A stretch of 64,000 bases of DNA from Rebecca billardiae RCC1528 (Eukaryota > Haptophyta): positions 124,001-188,000 of the forward strand of contig OZ251224.1 in the NCBI GenBank assembly GCA_965240325.2. Reading direction: 5' to 3'. The position numbers and the translations under genes are program-made. Below, one piece after another: positions 63,175 to 64,000 of the stretch. The first letter of the stretch is position 1. Every line of letters starts with the position of its first letter. A model generated the notes under the pieces. The model was not told where the DNA came from and searched no databases. It saw nothing but the letters and a program-made list of their open reading frames with translations.

Positions 63175-64000
63175 TCAGCCGCAGCCGATCGAGTGCAGGC
63201 CGTGCACGACCACGCCCACGCCCTGCGCGAGCAGCTCGTTGATCGCCTCGCCCGTCGAGCCGCCGCGCGCGATCGCGCGGTCGAAGAGGATGGGCACGAG
63301 CACGGTGACGGCGATGATGATCGGCTCCTCCACGCCGAGCGACTGCACCTCCGCCAGGCTCCAGCTGAGCAGCAGGTAGCGCGTCTGCCCCTCGCCAAAG
63401 CTGAGCGCGTACGAGAGCACGAGTGTGCACAGGGCGGCGTACACCGCCCACACGGCGAGCCACGCGGCGCAGAGGCGGAGGCGCGGGGGCAGCGCGAGCG
63501 CGCGCGCGGCGCGGCCGAGCGCGCCGCGCAGCCCGCGCCGCGCCCTCGCCTCGCGCTCCGCCTCCGCGCCCACCATCTCCTCGAACCAGCCGAGCAGCTC
63601 GGCGTAGGACACGGCGCCGCTGCCGTCTGTGTCGAGCTCGGAGAGCAGCCTGCGCACGCGCCGCGCGCGCAGGCGGAAGCCGAGCGCGTGCAGGAGCGCG
63701 CCAAACTCGGAGGTGTCGATGGCGCCGTTGCCGTCCGCGTCGAACGCGTCGAACTTGTGCCGCAGCATCTCGAGCGTCAGCGCGTCGAGGAGGTGCGTGC
63801 CGCCCGCACCCGGCGGCGGCGGCGCGGCCGGCGGCGGCGGCGCGGCCGGCGGCGGCGGCGCGGTCGGCGGCGTGGGCCGCGCGGGCGAGGGCGGCGTCAG
63901 CGGCTCCGCGCGCGCGCGCCAGCCCTCGGCGGCGGCCGCCGCCTCGGCCGCCGCCGCCTCGCCCTCGCCGCCATCCGTGCCGCCGCCTCCCGTGGGCACG
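63175..64000 (-). CDS. EF-hand membrane protein, 5' end cut by the window edge
   Basis: At least 274 aa; the frame is still open at the right edge, so the N-terminus is missing. A Pro/Ala-rich stretch is followed by two canonical EF-hand loops with all ligands (DADGNGAIDTSE at about 87-98 and DTDGSGAVSYAE at about 123-134). A basic helix and two hydrophobic segments come next (LCAAWLAVWAVYAALCTLVL and PIIIAVTVLVPILFD), with a conserved-looking SWSLAEVQSLGVEEP between them. It is likely a calcium-regulated membrane protein, perhaps the C-terminal part of a channel or sensor. It converges with the ankyrin-like gene. Confidence 0.72.
   Translation of the reverse strand, partial: VPTGGGGTDGGEGEAAAAEAAAAAEGWRARAEPLTPPSPARPTPPTAPPPPAAPPPPAAPPPPGAGGTHLLDALTLEMLRHKFDAFDADGNGAIDTSEFGALLHALGFRLRARRVRRLLSELDTDGSGAVSYAELLGWFEEMVGAEAEREARARRGLRGALGRAARALALPPRLRLCAAWLAVWAVYAALCTLVLSYALSFGEGQTRYLLLSWSLAEVQSLGVEEPIIIAVTVLVPILFDRAIARGGSTGEAINELLAQGVGVVVHGLHSIGCG

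Overview
This window looks like nuclear DNA of a haptophyte alga, most likely of the Pavlovales (Pavlova/Diacronema group). The main anchor is the spliced fatty-acid elongase at 2.8-3.8 kb. As I remember it, its protein follows the Pavlova EPA-specific C20 elongase almost residue for residue. Eukaryotic features run throughout: very GC-rich coding DNA, short GT-AG introns (95-159 bp) whose donors read GTGCG or GTACG, mitochondrial and basal-body proteins, head-to-head gene pairs and a copia retrotransposon. Splice sites were placed by eye from reading frame, GT/AG and family conservation. No transcript evidence was available.

Left part (1-30.7 kb). A gene-poor stretch with degenerate repeats (1-2.7 kb) is followed by the elongase (-), a giant Ala/Glu/Lys repeat protein with a plastid-type leader (-), a capping-enzyme homologue that has lost its catalytic residues (+), a nucleoside hydrolase fused to a TIR-like domain (-), a SAM methyltransferase (-) head to head with a GT61-like glycosyltransferase (+), a CDGSH iron-sulfur protein (+), a large WD40 protein (-) head to head with a small coiled-coil protein (+), a possibly frameshifted hypothetical gene (-), and a putative receptor with signal peptide, PA domain, seven hydrophobic segments and a TIR-like domain (-).

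Middle (30.7-38.5 kb). One mitochondrial-carrier gene sits in a repeat-rich region. This region holds an AT-rich island with a 98-bp near-perfect palindrome, a 342-bp-arm inverted repeat, and two tandem copies of a modular repeat element; the larger copy carries arrays of short hairpins.

Right part (38.5-64 kb). In order: an MFS/GPH-type transporter (+), a small coiled-coil protein (-) divergent from a RING-less MAT1 homologue (+), the basal-body protein CCDC61/VFL3 (-) divergent from mitochondrial ribosome recycling factor (+), a 3.3-kb gene-free stretch with a tandem duplication, a complete and very young Ty1/copia element (51792-58502, TSD AGCCT, LTRs differing at one base), a secreted-type methyltransferase (-), an ankyrin-like protein (+), and a 5'-truncated EF-hand membrane protein (-) at the right edge.

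Most genes are unrelated housekeeping functions. The thread of most biological interest is that two unlinked genes carry the same TIR-like module with a WCxFE motif. One joins it to a nucleoside hydrolase, the other to a PA ectodomain and a seven-segment membrane region. Together they suggest a sensing or NAD/nucleotide signalling repertoire.
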